From: Achromobacter sp. Bel
Lineage (GTDB): Bacteria; Pseudomonadota; Gammaproteobacteria; Burkholderiales; Burkholderiaceae_B
Assembly: GCF_012928505.1 (NCBI RefSeq)
Contig: NZ_JABBJN010000044.1
Coordinates: 1-49,071, forward strand
DNA: 49,071 bases
Reading direction: 5' to 3'
In this document: positions 35,807 to 43,756 of the stretch, piece after piece
Numbering within the stretch: position 1 is the stretch's first letter
How the letters are laid out: every line of letters begins with the position of its first letter
Notes under the pieces: model-generated
Told to the model about the DNA's origin: nothing
The model's input: only the letters and a program-made list of their open reading frames with translations
The model's database searches: none
Made by a program: the position numbers and the translations under genes

Positions 35807-36777
35807 TCCGCGGTGATCCCCAATTCCTTGATCAACTTGCCGTACTTGTCGGCGTCGCGCACGAGGATCTGGCCGAATTGCTCCGGCGTGGTCTCGGTCA
35901 GCAGCACGCCCATGTCGCCCATCTTCTTGATGACGTCGGGGCGCTTGAGGATCAGGTTGATCTCGCGGTTCAGGCGCGCGGTCAGTTCGGGTGGCATGCC
36001 CGCGGGGCCGAACGCGCCGTACCAGACCGACAGTTCATAACCCGGCAGTGTTTCGGCCACCGTGGGCACGTCGGGCAAGAGCGGCGAGCGCTTTTCCTCG
36101 GTGACGGCCAACAGTTTCAGCTTGCCCGTCTGCACGTGCGGCAGCGTCTGCGTGCCGGCGCTGAACAACACCTGCGTGCGGCCGGCCACCGTGTCCAGCA
36201 CGGCAGGCGCGCCGCCGCGATAGGGGATGTGCATCATCTTCACGCCAGCGGCTTTTTCGAACAGCGCGGCGCTCAGGTGGTTGGTCGAGCCTTGGCCCGC
36301 CGACGCGTAGGCGACCGTGTCCGGGCGTTCTTTCACGTAGGCGATGAATTCCTTCAGGTTGGTCGCGGGCACCGACGGATGGACCACCATCGTGTTGGTC
36401 ACCAGCGCCAGTTCGGCGATGGGCGTGAAGTCCTTCACGCCGTCGAACGGCATGTTGGTGTACAGCGCCTGATTCATGGTGTGCGTGCTCATCGAACCGA
36501 CCAGCAGCGTGTAGCCATCGGGCTTGGCGCGGGCCACGAAGGTGGTGCCGATATTGCCGGACGCGCCCGAGCGGTTCTCGACGATGACGGACTGGCCCAG
36601 CGACTGGGTCAGCCCTTCCGAGAGCACGCGCGCCAGGATATCGGTGGAGCCGCCCGCGGCCCACGGCACGATCAGGGTGATGGGTTTTTCCGGCCAGGCG
36701 GCCTGGGACAGCGCGGGCGCGGCTACGGCAAGGCCGAACGCGCAGGCGCGCAACAGTCGTTTGAATCGCAACGTCAT
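35803..36777 (-). CDS. Bug-family tripartite tricarboxylate transporter receptor
   Basis: 324 aa periplasmic receptor. Signal peptide of about 24 residues ending SQAA-WP. WPEKPITLIVPWAAGGSTDILARVL, ADGYTLL-like (KPDGYTLLVGSMSTHTMN) and HIPYRGGAPAVLDTVAGRTQ are Bug signatures. It stands between ggt (64 bp upstream) and the GAF gene (4-bp overlap). A gamma-glutamyl compound or other carboxylate is a reasonable but unproven ligand. The frame is open to 36987, but ATG 36777 leads into the signal peptide. Confidence 0.92.
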   Translation of the reverse strand: MTLRFKRLLRACAFGLAVAAPALSQAAWPEKPITLIVPWAAGGSTDILARVLSEGLTQSLGQSVIVENRSGASGNIGTTFVARAKPDGYTLLVGSMSTHTMNQALYTNMPFDGVKDFTPIAELALVTNTMVVHPSVPATNLKEFIAYVKERPDTVAYASAGQGSTNHLSAALFEKAAGVKMMHIPYRGGAPAVLDTVAGRTQVLFSAGTQTLPHVQTGKLKLLAVTEEKRSPLLPDVPTVAETLPGYELSVWYGAFGPAGMPPELTARLNREINLILKRPDVIKKMGDMGVLLTETTPEQFGQILVRDADKYGKLIKELGITAE

Positions 36778-36841
36778 GGTGATTACCCCTTGTGCAAGTG
36801 CCGGTCTGGACGCCGGCTGGAATGGAACTGGTTGATCAGGA

Positions 36842-38677
36842 TCATCGGCCGACCGCATAGCCCTGCATGCCGCGCGGATTGGCGCCGGCGCGCAGCAGCA
36901 AGCCGCCGCCCGCCGCCGGTTCGCGCGTGCAGGCGCTGATGCGGCCTTCGGACCAGGCGGGCCCCACCTTGACCTGGTGGCCGGCATCGCGCAGCGCCTG
37001 GATGGTGGCTTCGGGCAGGCGGGACTCCACCGTCAGGCGGTTCAGCGTCTGCGTGCGCGGCCAGAACGAGCCCGGGAAATGGTCGATGTGCCAGGAAGGC
37101 GCGTCGATGGCCTCCTGTAAATTCAGGCCCATCGCGTGGCGCAGAAAGAACGCCACCGTCCATTGGTCCTGCTGGTCGCCGCCCGGCGTGCCGAACGCCA
37201 TATAGGGTTGCCCGTCGCGCAGCACCAGGCCGGGCGACAAGGTGGTGCAAGGGCGCTTGCCCGGCTGCAACTGGCCTGCGACGCCTTCGTCCAGCCACGT
37301 CATCTGCAGCCGGGTCGTCAACGGGAAACCCAGGCCTGGCACGACCGGGCTGGACGACAGCCAGCCGCCGGAAGGTGTGGCGGCCACCATGTTGCCGTGG
37401 CGGTCGATCACGTCGATCTGGCAGGTGTCGCCGACGAAGATTTCGCGCGCGGCCCATTCCGCCACCGGCGGCAGGGCGGCGAAGGTGGGCTCGCCGACGC
37501 CAAACCGGATGTCCGAGGCGGCCAGCGTGCGGTCGGCGGCCGTCAGGTCGGGCAGGCGCGGCGCGATGCCGGCGGGGCTGCCCGGTTGCAGTGTCGTGGA
37601 CGCCTGGTCGCCGATGCCGGCGGCGCGTTGCCGCGCATACGCGTCGCTGAGCAGCGCGGCAAGCGGCACCTGCACGAAATCAGGGTCGCCATACCAGGCG
37701 GCGCGGTCGGCGAAGGCGAGTTTGGCGGCTTCGGCGATGCGGTGCACGAATTGCGGCGAGGTCGGATCCAGCCCGTCCAGCCCCAAGTGCCGCAGCATCG
37801 CCAACTGCTGCAGGTGCACAGGGCCTTGCGACCAGACCCCGCATTTGGCGACGGTGTAGCGGCCGTACTGCGTGGTGGCAGGTTCGTCGTAGGTGGCGCG
37901 CCAGTCGGCCATGTCCGCCTTGCGCAGCAGCCCACGGTTGCGTTGGCCTGTCGTGTCGCGCACCGCTTCATGGGTGTAGAAGGCGTCGATCGCATCGGCG
38001 ACGAAACCGCGGTACCAACCCTCCAGCGCGGCGTCGATGCGGCCGCGCCGGTCGCTGCTGGCAGCATGCGCGTCTTCCACGATGCGGGTGTAGGTCGCGG
38101 CGATGGCGGGCGTGCGGAACAGGGCGTCGGGCGCGGGCACGCGGCCGTCGGGCATCCAGACATCGCGGGAACTTGCCCATTCATCACGGAACAGCGCCTG
38201 TACGGCCAGGATCGCCTGCGACACGCGCGGCACCAGCGGAAAGCCGTTGCGCGCGTAGTCGATGGCCGGTTGCAGCACGTCGGCCAGTTCCCAGGTGCCG
38301 TAGTCGCGCAACAGGGTGAGCCAGGCGCCGAACGCGCCGGGCACCGTGGCGGGCAGCAAGCCGATGCCGGGCACCAGTTCCACGCCCAGGTCCCGGAAAT
38401 AAGCGGGCGTGGCCAGGGCGGGCGCGGGGCCTTGGCCACACAGCGCGCGCATGCGCTGTTCGCGCTCGCTCCAGAGCAGGATAGGCACTTCGCCGCCCGG
38501 CCCGTTCAGGTGCGGTTCGACGATCTGCAACGTGAAGCCGCCGGCTACGGCGGCGTCATAGGCGTTGCCGCCGCGCTCCAGCACGCCCATCGCCACCTGC
38601 GAGGCCAGCCAGTGCGTGGACGACACGACGCCGAAGGTGCCGCGTATTTCGGGACGGGTGGTGAAGGAATCGCTCAT
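36842..38677 (-). CDS. Gamma-glutamyltransferase-family protein
   Basis: 611 aa Ntn-hydrolase precursor. Seen: an N-terminal VVSSTHWLASQVAMGVLERGGNAYDAAVA region, EPHLNGPGGE, and the autocleavage/nucleophile site with Thr at about 418 in FVGDTCQIDVIDRHGN. FGTPGGDQQDQW follows, the usual oxyanion segment. There is no signal peptide, unlike periplasmic Ggt, so it may be cytoplasmic and act on a gamma-glutamyl intermediate or related amide. It is the first gene of the ggt-bug-GAF operon, divergent from a LysR gene. Confidence 0.9.
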   Translation of the reverse strand: MSDSFTTRPEIRGTFGVVSSTHWLASQVAMGVLERGGNAYDAAVAGGFTLQIVEPHLNGPGGEVPILLWSEREQRMRALCGQGPAPALATPAYFRDLGVELVPGIGLLPATVPGAFGAWLTLLRDYGTWELADVLQPAIDYARNGFPLVPRVSQAILAVQALFRDEWASSRDVWMPDGRVPAPDALFRTPAIAATYTRIVEDAHAASSDRRGRIDAALEGWYRGFVADAIDAFYTHEAVRDTTGQRNRGLLRKADMADWRATYDEPATTQYGRYTVAKCGVWSQGPVHLQQLAMLRHLGLDGLDPTSPQFVHRIAEAAKLAFADRAAWYGDPDFVQVPLAALLSDAYARQRAAGIGDQASTTLQPGSPAGIAPRLPDLTAADRTLAASDIRFGVGEPTFAALPPVAEWAAREIFVGDTCQIDVIDRHGNMVAATPSGGWLSSSPVVPGLGFPLTTRLQMTWLDEGVAGQLQPGKRPCTTLSPGLVLRDGQPYMAFGTPGGDQQDQWTVAFFLRHAMGLNLQEAIDAPSWHIDHFPGSFWPRTQTLNRLTVESRLPEATIQALRDAGHQVKVGPAWSEGRISACTREPAAGGGLLLRAGANPRGMQGYAVGR

Positions 38678-38711
38678 GGTGACGGGACGGGCTGCGAGGA
38701 ATGTGAATGGA

Positions 38712-38717
38712 AGTATA
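38712..38717 (-). promoter_or_regulatory. Candidate -10 box for the ggt operon
   Basis: TATACT on the minus strand, 34 bp before the ggt start. A -35 is not clear (TGAATT at 17 bp), which would suit a regulator-dependent promoter. Confidence 0.35.
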
Positions 38718-38759
38718 GGATCGTGAAATAACTTAATTCAGCTTTATAGGCATAATTGA

Positions 38760-38775
38760 ATAACCATATGGTTAT
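38760..38775. promoter_or_regulatory. Palindromic LysR-type binding site
   Basis: ATAACCATATGGTTAT is a perfect 16-bp palindrome, 11 bp before the LysR-type gene and about 85 bp from the ggt start. It lies just after a CATAAT -10-like element (38751-38756). Position and symmetry suggest autoregulation and control of the divergent operon. Confidence 0.6.
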
Positions 38776-38786
38776 AGAGAAGATCC

Positions 38787-39731
38787 ATGAGCTGGGATGC
38801 TGCCCGTCTGGCCAATCGCTTGAAGCACCGCCACCTGGCGCTGCTGACCAATATTGCCAAGCATGGCTCCCTGACCCGGGTGGCCGCGGCCACCGGCATC
38901 AGCCAGCCCGCCGTCACCAAGGCGTTGGCCGAACTGGAAGATATCTTCGGTGCACCGCTGTTCGTGCGCAGCGGACGCGGCCTGCAAGCCACGCCGCTCG
39001 GTGAGCTGGCGCTGCTGCGCGCCCGCCACATGCAAAGCGATCTGGACCTGTGGGCGCGCGAAGTCGAGGCCCTGCATGCCGGCCGCTCGGCACATTTGAA
39101 CGTGGGCGTGGTGCCGTACGTGTCCAGCGCCTTGCTGACGGCTGCCATCAGCCGGCTGCACCGGGGCCATGGGGTGACGCTGACCCTGCATCGCGCCACC
39201 ACGGATCACCTGGTGCCGATGCTGCGCCGGCACGAGTTGGACTGCATCATCAGCCGCGCGACGTCGACCGTCGCGCTGGACGACCTGATGCACCGGGTGC
39301 TGTATCACCAGCGCCCGCGCCTGATCGCGCACAGCCGGCTGGCGCAGCGCCTGGCTCGGCGCGCGCCGGACTGGCCGGCGGTGGCGGCCATGGACTGGGT
39401 ATTGCCGGCGGCCAACACGCCGACGCGGCAACTGATCATGGAGCACTTCATCCGCGCCGGGCTGCGCCCGCCGTCGCCGGTGCTGGAAGCCTATTCCACC
39501 GACGTGATCGAAGGCATGCTGACGATGAACGAGGCGCTGATCTCGGTGGTGCCCGAGGACATCGCGCGGGAACTCTGCCAGCGGGGCAAGCTGGGCATGG
39601 TGCCCTGGGATTTCGGCTGGGAGCTGCCGCCCATCAACCTGATCCGCCGCCGGCGCGAACAGGCGCTGGCGGCGGAAGAGCGCTTTTCGGACATCTTGCT
39701 GGACCTGTGCGCCGACCCGCCCGCGGCGTGA
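38787..39731 (+). CDS. LysR-family transcriptional regulator
   Basis: 314 aa. N-terminal winged helix-turn-helix, about residues 14-75, with LTRVAAATGISQPAVTKALAELEDIFGAPLFVR, the LysR pattern. A ligand-binding domain follows to the end. It is divergent from ggt-bug-GAF and probably controls it in response to the transported compound. A perfect palindrome lies in the 109-bp shared promoter. It converges with phnN, 6 bp apart. Confidence 0.92.
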   Translation: MSWDAARLANRLKHRHLALLTNIAKHGSLTRVAAATGISQPAVTKALAELEDIFGAPLFVRSGRGLQATPLGELALLRARHMQSDLDLWAREVEALHAGRSAHLNVGVVPYVSSALLTAAISRLHRGHGVTLTLHRATTDHLVPMLRRHELDCIISRATSTVALDDLMHRVLYHQRPRLIAHSRLAQRLARRAPDWPAVAAMDWVLPAANTPTRQLIMEHFIRAGLRPPSPVLEAYSTDVIEGMLTMNEALISVVPEDIARELCQRGKLGMVPWDFGWELPPINLIRRRREQALAAEERFSDILLDLCADPPAA

Positions 39732-39737
39732 CGCCGG

Positions 39738-40328
39738 TTACCGGGCCAGTTGGTCCCGCGCGATCGTCAGCAGGGCGGCGGCGGCCGATTCGGGTGCGCC
39801 GTTATTGCTGACCTGAGCCAGGCGGCACGCTTGCGGCACGGCGAAGGCCTGTGTGGCGCGCGATAGCCGTTGCGCAATCTGTTCGGCGCTTTCGCGCCCG
39901 CGGCCCGCCAGGCGGTGCGCGAGCAGGGCCGGATCGACGGTGACTTCCACTGCCGTCAACGCGGGATAGCGGGCGTGCGCGGCCTGAAGATGCGCGCGCG
40001 ACCCGTTGACGATAACCGCCGCGCCACAGGCCAGCCAAGTGTCGATTTCGATGCCAATGCCGTAGTGCAGCCCGTGGCTGGACCAACGCAGCGCGAAACA
40101 ACCCAGCGCTGCGCGGCGCACGAATTCTTCCGTCGACAGGCGTAGCGCGTCTTCGGTATCGCCGCTGTCGCGGGTGATGTAGCGGTGCGCGACCAGGACG
40201 GGTTCATCGGCTTGCAGGTGGGCCCGCAGCAGCCGCAGCAACGTGTCCTTGCCGCTGCCCGATGCGCCCATCAGGTAGATCAGCCGCGTGCCGTCGGCGG
40301 GCGGCGAGGCCGTGGCCGGGCGGATCAT
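39738..40328 (-). CDS. phnN: Ribose 1,5-bisphosphate phosphokinase PhnN
   Basis: Phosphorylates ribose 1,5-bisphosphate to PRPP, the last step of the C-P lyase route. 196 aa. Seen: a P-loop LMGASGSGKDTLL at about 19-31, HRYITRDSGD and GHGLHYGI-like (SSHGLHYGIGIEID), and VNGSRAHL, as in PhnN and guanylate-kinase-like folds. The start shares ATGA with the DUF1045 gene stop. Confidence 0.93.
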   Translation of the reverse strand: MIRPATASPPADGTRLIYLMGASGSGKDTLLRLLRAHLQADEPVLVAHRYITRDSGDTEDALRLSTEEFVRRAALGCFALRWSSHGLHYGIGIEIDTWLACGAAVIVNGSRAHLQAAHARYPALTAVEVTVDPALLAHRLAGRGRESAEQIAQRLSRATQAFAVPQACRLAQVSNNGAPESAAAALLTIARDQLAR

Positions 40329-41068
40329 GGCGCTGGCGGGCCTTGCAGATACCCGGCGCCGACCGCGTCGGTATGCGTGCCGTCGAAGCCATAGTGGCGC
40401 GCGGCGATGAAATCGGCGCCCGGCTCGGGCTGCACGAAGACGCTGATGGCTGGCACCGCCATGGTCTGCCCGCGTAACGGGTCGGCGAACGCGGCGATGC
40501 CGCGTTGCGCCTGTTCCAGCGTGTCGCCCGCCAGTTTTCCCGTCAGCGTGATGTGGAACGTATAGGTGTCGAACACGTAGGGGTAGCCCCAGTGCGCCAG
40601 CATGGCTTGCTGTTCAGGCGGCAGCGATTGCGGCTGGCGCCGCGCGGTCTCCTCGGGAGTGAGCGGGGCACGCAAGTCGTCCAGCCTGCGCACGGCGGCA
40701 TTGGCCAGGGCCTGGATGCGGGCATGGCCTTGCGTATCCGATCCGGCGATGCGCCATGCCAGAAAGCCGCGCAGCGCTTCGCATTCCAGCTCCACCTCGA
40801 AGGGGAGGAAGCCGCGGGCGAGTTCCCGGGCGGCCGCGTCCACGGCCTGCGGCGTGGCGCCGGCGCGCAGCCGGAAAGGAGGCTTCAAGGTGGCGTGCAG
40901 CCCGTAGTGGCGCGGCGCCTCCGTCCAGGCGCGGGAGGGTTCGGGCATGCCGGGCAGTGGCGGCAGCGCCTCGCCGGTGTCGGCGCACCTGCCCAGCCAG
41001 CGGCTGCCATATTCCAGCCACGGGCCGGTGGGCGTCAGGTACAGCGCGTAGCGATGGGCAAGCGGCAT
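40325..41068 (-). CDS. DUF1045 phosphonate-locus protein, 2H phosphoesterase superfamily
   Basis: 247 aa. Two HxT motifs typical of 2H phosphoesterases are seen, HATLK with His58 and HITLTGK with His172, about 114 residues apart. This family occurs in phosphonate operons and is annotated as a phosphonate metabolism protein of unknown activity. Members of the 2H superfamily open cyclic phosphates. Because it is coupled to phnN (4-bp overlap) and no phnP is in the window, it may hydrolyse 5-phosphoribosyl 1,2-cyclic phosphate; this is inference. It starts 2 bp after phnM1. Confidence 0.88.
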   Translation of the reverse strand: MPLAHRYALYLTPTGPWLEYGSRWLGRCADTGEALPPLPGMPEPSRAWTEAPRHYGLHATLKPPFRLRAGATPQAVDAAARELARGFLPFEVELECEALRGFLAWRIAGSDTQGHARIQALANAAVRRLDDLRAPLTPEETARRQPQSLPPEQQAMLAHWGYPYVFDTYTFHITLTGKLAGDTLEQAQRGIAAFADPLRGQTMAVPAISVFVQPEPGADFIAARHYGFDGTHTDAVGAGYLQGPPAP

Positions 41069-41070
41069 GG

Positions 41071-42264
41071 TCAGGCCGCCATGCGCAGGCTGTTGTCGTG
41101 GCCGAACACGCGCGTGGCGTAGCGCAGTTCGCCGCCGACGATCGCGGCGACCACGCGCGGCAGTCCGGCCATGTGGTCGTCCACCACGATGGCGTCGGCG
41201 ATCAGGCCCGGCGCCAATGCGCCGCGGTCTTTCAGGCCGGCGGCGCGCGCCGGATTCAGCGACACCAGGTCCCAAGCCTGCGCAAGGGACAGCACGCCGT
41301 CGTGCGTCAGCCGCATGACGGCGGCCAGCGGGGCGGGGTAGTAGTAATCGGACGTCAGGATGTCGCACAGGCCGTCGCGCACCATCTCGGTGGCGCTGGG
41401 CGCGCCGGTGTGGCTGCCGCCGCGCACGACGTTGGGCGCGCCGAAGACGACCGAGTTGCCGAGGTCGCGCGCGACGCCGGCGGCTTCACGGGTCAGCGGA
41501 AATTCCGCCACGCTGCAACCCAGCTGGTGGTAGTAGCGGCGCGTGGCGGCGTCGGGATCATCGTGCGAGGCGACTTTCAAGCCGGCCGCCTGCGCGCACG
41601 CGGTGAGCTCGCGCGTGGCGTCGGCCACGGAATCGGCGGCCGACATCGCGGCGCGGATGCGCTCCTGAAAGGTGTCCAGGTCGCATTCGGCGCGGCTGGC
41701 GTATTGCATCAACTTGCGGTCATCGCCCAAACGGCGCGCCATGCTGGGCAAGTGGTCGTTCAGGGCCAGAAAGCGCACGCGGCCGTCGCGGATCCATTGC
41801 TGGGCCAGGTCCACGCCGCCCACATGGTGGGTTTCGAAGCGCAGGTGCACGTAGTGCCGCGCGCCCATCATGTGCCGCATGCGTTCCAGCGCGTCGAACA
41901 TGCGTTCGGCATAGGCCTCGCCGCGCAACCCGCCTTCCCAGGACAAGGTCACGCCGTGGAATTCGGTGGTGATGCCGTTGGCCAGCAGCTGGCGGTCTAC
42001 GTCGAACAGCGCGCTGTCATACGGGAAGGTGACATTGGGCCGGGGCATGATGGCGCGTTCGAAGGCATCGCCGTGCAGGTCGACGATGCCGGGCAGCACC
42101 AACAGGTTGCCGGCGTCGAACCAGGGGGCGCCGCGGGCGGGCGTGGCGCCGCTGTCGTCGATCAGCCCGCCCTGAAAGCGCAGGCTGGCTGGTTCGACGC
42201 CGCGCGGCGTCAGGATGCGTTGGCCTGTGACACCGGCCAGGGGCGAGGGGGCGTGTGAGTTCAT
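41071..42264 (-). CDS. phnM: PhnM-family amidohydrolase, divergent copy
   Basis: 397 aa. PhnM removes diphosphate from alpha-D-ribose 1-methylphosphonate 5-triphosphate. Metal-site motifs remain: LPGIVDLHGDAFER, ASHDDPDA, GAPNVVRGGSHTG and SDYYYP. The segment that reads MDHSPGQ in E. coli PhnM and in the other copy here is NDHLPSM, so the active-site loop differs. It is the first gene of phnM1-DUF1045-phnN with its own promoter region. It may have the same activity or a different ribosyl substrate. Confidence 0.88.
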   Translation of the reverse strand: MNSHAPSPLAGVTGQRILTPRGVEPASLRFQGGLIDDSGATPARGAPWFDAGNLLVLPGIVDLHGDAFERAIMPRPNVTFPYDSALFDVDRQLLANGITTEFHGVTLSWEGGLRGEAYAERMFDALERMRHMMGARHYVHLRFETHHVGGVDLAQQWIRDGRVRFLALNDHLPSMARRLGDDRKLMQYASRAECDLDTFQERIRAAMSAADSVADATRELTACAQAAGLKVASHDDPDAATRRYYHQLGCSVAEFPLTREAAGVARDLGNSVVFGAPNVVRGGSHTGAPSATEMVRDGLCDILTSDYYYPAPLAAVMRLTHDGVLSLAQAWDLVSLNPARAAGLKDRGALAPGLIADAIVVDDHMAGLPRVVAAIVGGELRYATRVFGHDNSLRMAA

Positions 42265-42293
42265 GGTGTGACGTTATCGATATTGCATGACAA

Positions 42294-42309
42294 CCAGATG
42301 TCTAGATGT
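42294..42309. promoter_or_regulatory. Candidate PhnF operator upstream of phnM1
   Basis: CCAGATGTCTAGATGT matches 13 of 16 bases of the site upstream of phnG. Its core GTCTAGAT is one base off GTCTAGAC, the GTxTAxAC pattern of HutC-type GntR regulators. It lies 30 bp before the phnM1 start. Confidence 0.6.
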
Positions 42310-42335
42310 GTGTTGTTGCTTTCCAGCGCTTTCCT

Positions 42336-42370
42336 GCCCATCGCCGCCGGCATCCCCGGCGGCGATGGGC
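42336..42370 (-). terminator. 15-bp hairpin after phnF
   Basis: Perfect 15-bp arms 42336-42350 and 42356-42370 with a 5-base loop, starting 8 bp beyond the phnF stop. No T-run follows on the minus strand. It probably separates phnF from the phnM1 unit. Confidence 0.6.
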
Positions 42371-42377
42371 TTGCGTG

Positions 42378-43100
42378 CTAGCTTTCGTCGGCGACCATCA
42401 ACTGCACCAGGTCGCCCACGAAGCGGGTGATGCTGTATTGCAGCGGCGCGCCTTCCTGGTCCACGTTCAGCGCTTCCACCTGGAGTATCGGCCGCGTCTT
42501 GGGCTGGCCCAGCAGGCGGGCGACTTCGGGCGTGGGGAGCGCAGCGGTGATGCGCGACCATTTGCGGGTGTAGTCGCCGATGCCGTAATGCGCATAGACC
42601 TTGGACACCGACCGCAGCGCAGTCAGGCGGTCGGCGAAGTCTGGAAAACGCTTTTCGTCGAAGAAGTGCTCGGACGCGCTGATGGGCCGGTTTTCGGCCT
42701 TGCCGACCATCTGCACACGCAACAACGGCGCCGTGCGCGCCAGCCCCAGGTGCTTGGCGATATCGGCCGCGCGCAAGGTCTGGCTGCCCAGGGCTTCCAG
42801 GTGGCCCAGCACGCCCTGGCTGCGCAGGTTTTCGGAAAAGCGCGTGCGTTTGCCGATGGCGTAATCGATGGCGTGTTCCTGCACGAAGGTGCCGCGCCCT
42901 TGCTCGATCCGGACCAGGCCGCTTTGCTCCAGCTCGCCCATGGCGCGCCGGATGGTGTGGCGGTTGACCGAGAACTTGGCGGCCAGCTCCGGCTCGGACG
43001 GCAGTTGTTCGCCCGCCATATAGAGCTTGTTGCGGATGTCGTCCGCCAGGGACTCGCCGATTTGCCGCCAGACGGCGATGCCGGAACCTCTTTCGACCAT
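42378..43100 (-). CDS. phnF: GntR/HutC-family phosphonate regulator PhnF
   Basis: 240 aa. N-terminal winged helix-turn-helix: GIAVWRQIGESLADDIRNKLYMAGEQLPSEPELAAKFSVNRHTIRRAM (in part; NRHTIRRAM is typical). The C-terminal UTRA domain starts near KRTRFSENL. It is divergent from phnG and two candidate HutC-type sites flank it, so it most likely represses both phn units. ATG 43100 is used; a GTG at 43121 would add 7 residues. Confidence 0.92.
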   Translation of the reverse strand: MVERGSGIAVWRQIGESLADDIRNKLYMAGEQLPSEPELAAKFSVNRHTIRRAMGELEQSGLVRIEQGRGTFVQEHAIDYAIGKRTRFSENLRSQGVLGHLEALGSQTLRAADIAKHLGLARTAPLLRVQMVGKAENRPISASEHFFDEKRFPDFADRLTALRSVSKVYAHYGIGDYTRKWSRITAALPTPEVARLLGQPKTRPILQVEALNVDQEGAPLQYSITRFVGDLVQLMVADES

Positions 43101-43114
43101 AGGGTGCGCTCGTG

Positions 43115-43132
43115 CTGTCACATCAGCTTCAT
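43115..43132. promoter_or_regulatory. Weak Pho-box-like sequence near phnF start
   Basis: CTGTCAC, 4 bp, GCTTCAT: two heptamers 11 bp apart as in Pho boxes (CTGTCAT-N4-CTGTCAT), the second agreeing at only four positions. Confidence 0.25.
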
Positions 43133-43196
43133 GAAGAATGGCTGTGATTGTGCCTGATGCGGCCGTCGCCGGATAGGCGGTGCACAGACGCCGCGG

Positions 43197-43214
43197 CTGT
43201 CATCAAAAATTCAC
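43197..43214 (+). promoter_or_regulatory. Pho-box-like sequence upstream of phnG
   Basis: CTGTCAT, 4 bp, AATTCAC: the first heptamer is a perfect Pho half site, the second agrees at TCAC. It lies 9 bp before the -35 of phnG. PhoB control of C-P lyase genes is well known. Confidence 0.4.
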
Positions 43215-43223
43215 GCCAGACTG

Positions 43224-43252
43224 TTGAACTTGGAATTCGGAGCGATCATACT
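43224..43252 (+). promoter_or_regulatory. phnG promoter
   Basis: TTGAAC (43224-43229), 17 bp, CATACT (43247-43252). The expected start site near 43259 falls inside the candidate PhnF operator, a good arrangement for repression. Confidence 0.5.
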
Positions 43253-43256
43253 TCAT

Positions 43257-43272
43257 CCAGTCGTCTAGACGT
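43257..43272. promoter_or_regulatory. Candidate PhnF operator upstream of phnG
   Basis: CCAGTCGTCTAGACGT contains the perfect palindrome CGTCTAGACG, which fits the HutC-type consensus GTxTAxAC exactly. It lies between the -10 box and the GAGGAA ribosome site of phnG. Confidence 0.65.
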
Positions 43273-43284
43273 ATAGAGGAAATA

Positions 43285-43755
43285 ATGGATCACTCACAAG
43301 CAGGACAGGGCGCGGTCAACGCCCAGCGGGCCGCCTGGATGCGCGTGCTGTCGCTGGCCAGTCCGGCCGCGCTGGAAGGGGCGTTCAGCGCCTTGGGCGG
43401 CGTGCCCGCGCATCAGATGCTGCGGCCTGCCCAGACGGGCATGACCATGGTGCGGGCGCGCAGCGGCGGTACCGGGGCGCGCTTCAACCTGGGGGAAATG
43501 ACCGTGACGCGTTGCGCCGTCACGCTGGGCGACGGCGTGGTCGGCGTGGCCTACGTGCAGGGCCGCTCGTTGCGCCACGCCGAGCAGGCCGCCGTGGCCG
43601 ATGCGCTGCTGCAATTGCCGGACTGGCACGACACCGTGCAGGCGCACCTGATCCAGCCGCTGGCGCGCCAGCATGCCGATCGGGTCGAGCGCCAGGCGCA
43701 GGTGGCGGCAGAGACCAAGGTGGAGTTCTTCACGATGGTGCGAGGCGAGGACTGA
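43285..43755 (+). CDS. phnG: C-P lyase subunit PhnG
   Basis: 156 aa (family about 150). It has the PhnG features RAAWMRVLSLA near the start, GTGARFNLGEMTVTRCAV, and YVQGRSLRHAEQAAVADALLQ. PhnG is part of the PhnGHIJ core that activates phosphonates on ATP with PhnI. ATG 43285 follows GAGGAA. phnH starts 1 bp after the stop. Confidence 0.94.
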   Translation: MDHSQAGQGAVNAQRAAWMRVLSLASPAALEGAFSALGGVPAHQMLRPAQTGMTMVRARSGGTGARFNLGEMTVTRCAVTLGDGVVGVAYVQGRSLRHAEQAAVADALLQLPDWHDTVQAHLIQPLARQHADRVERQAQVAAETKVEFFTMVRGED

Positions 43756-43756
43756 C

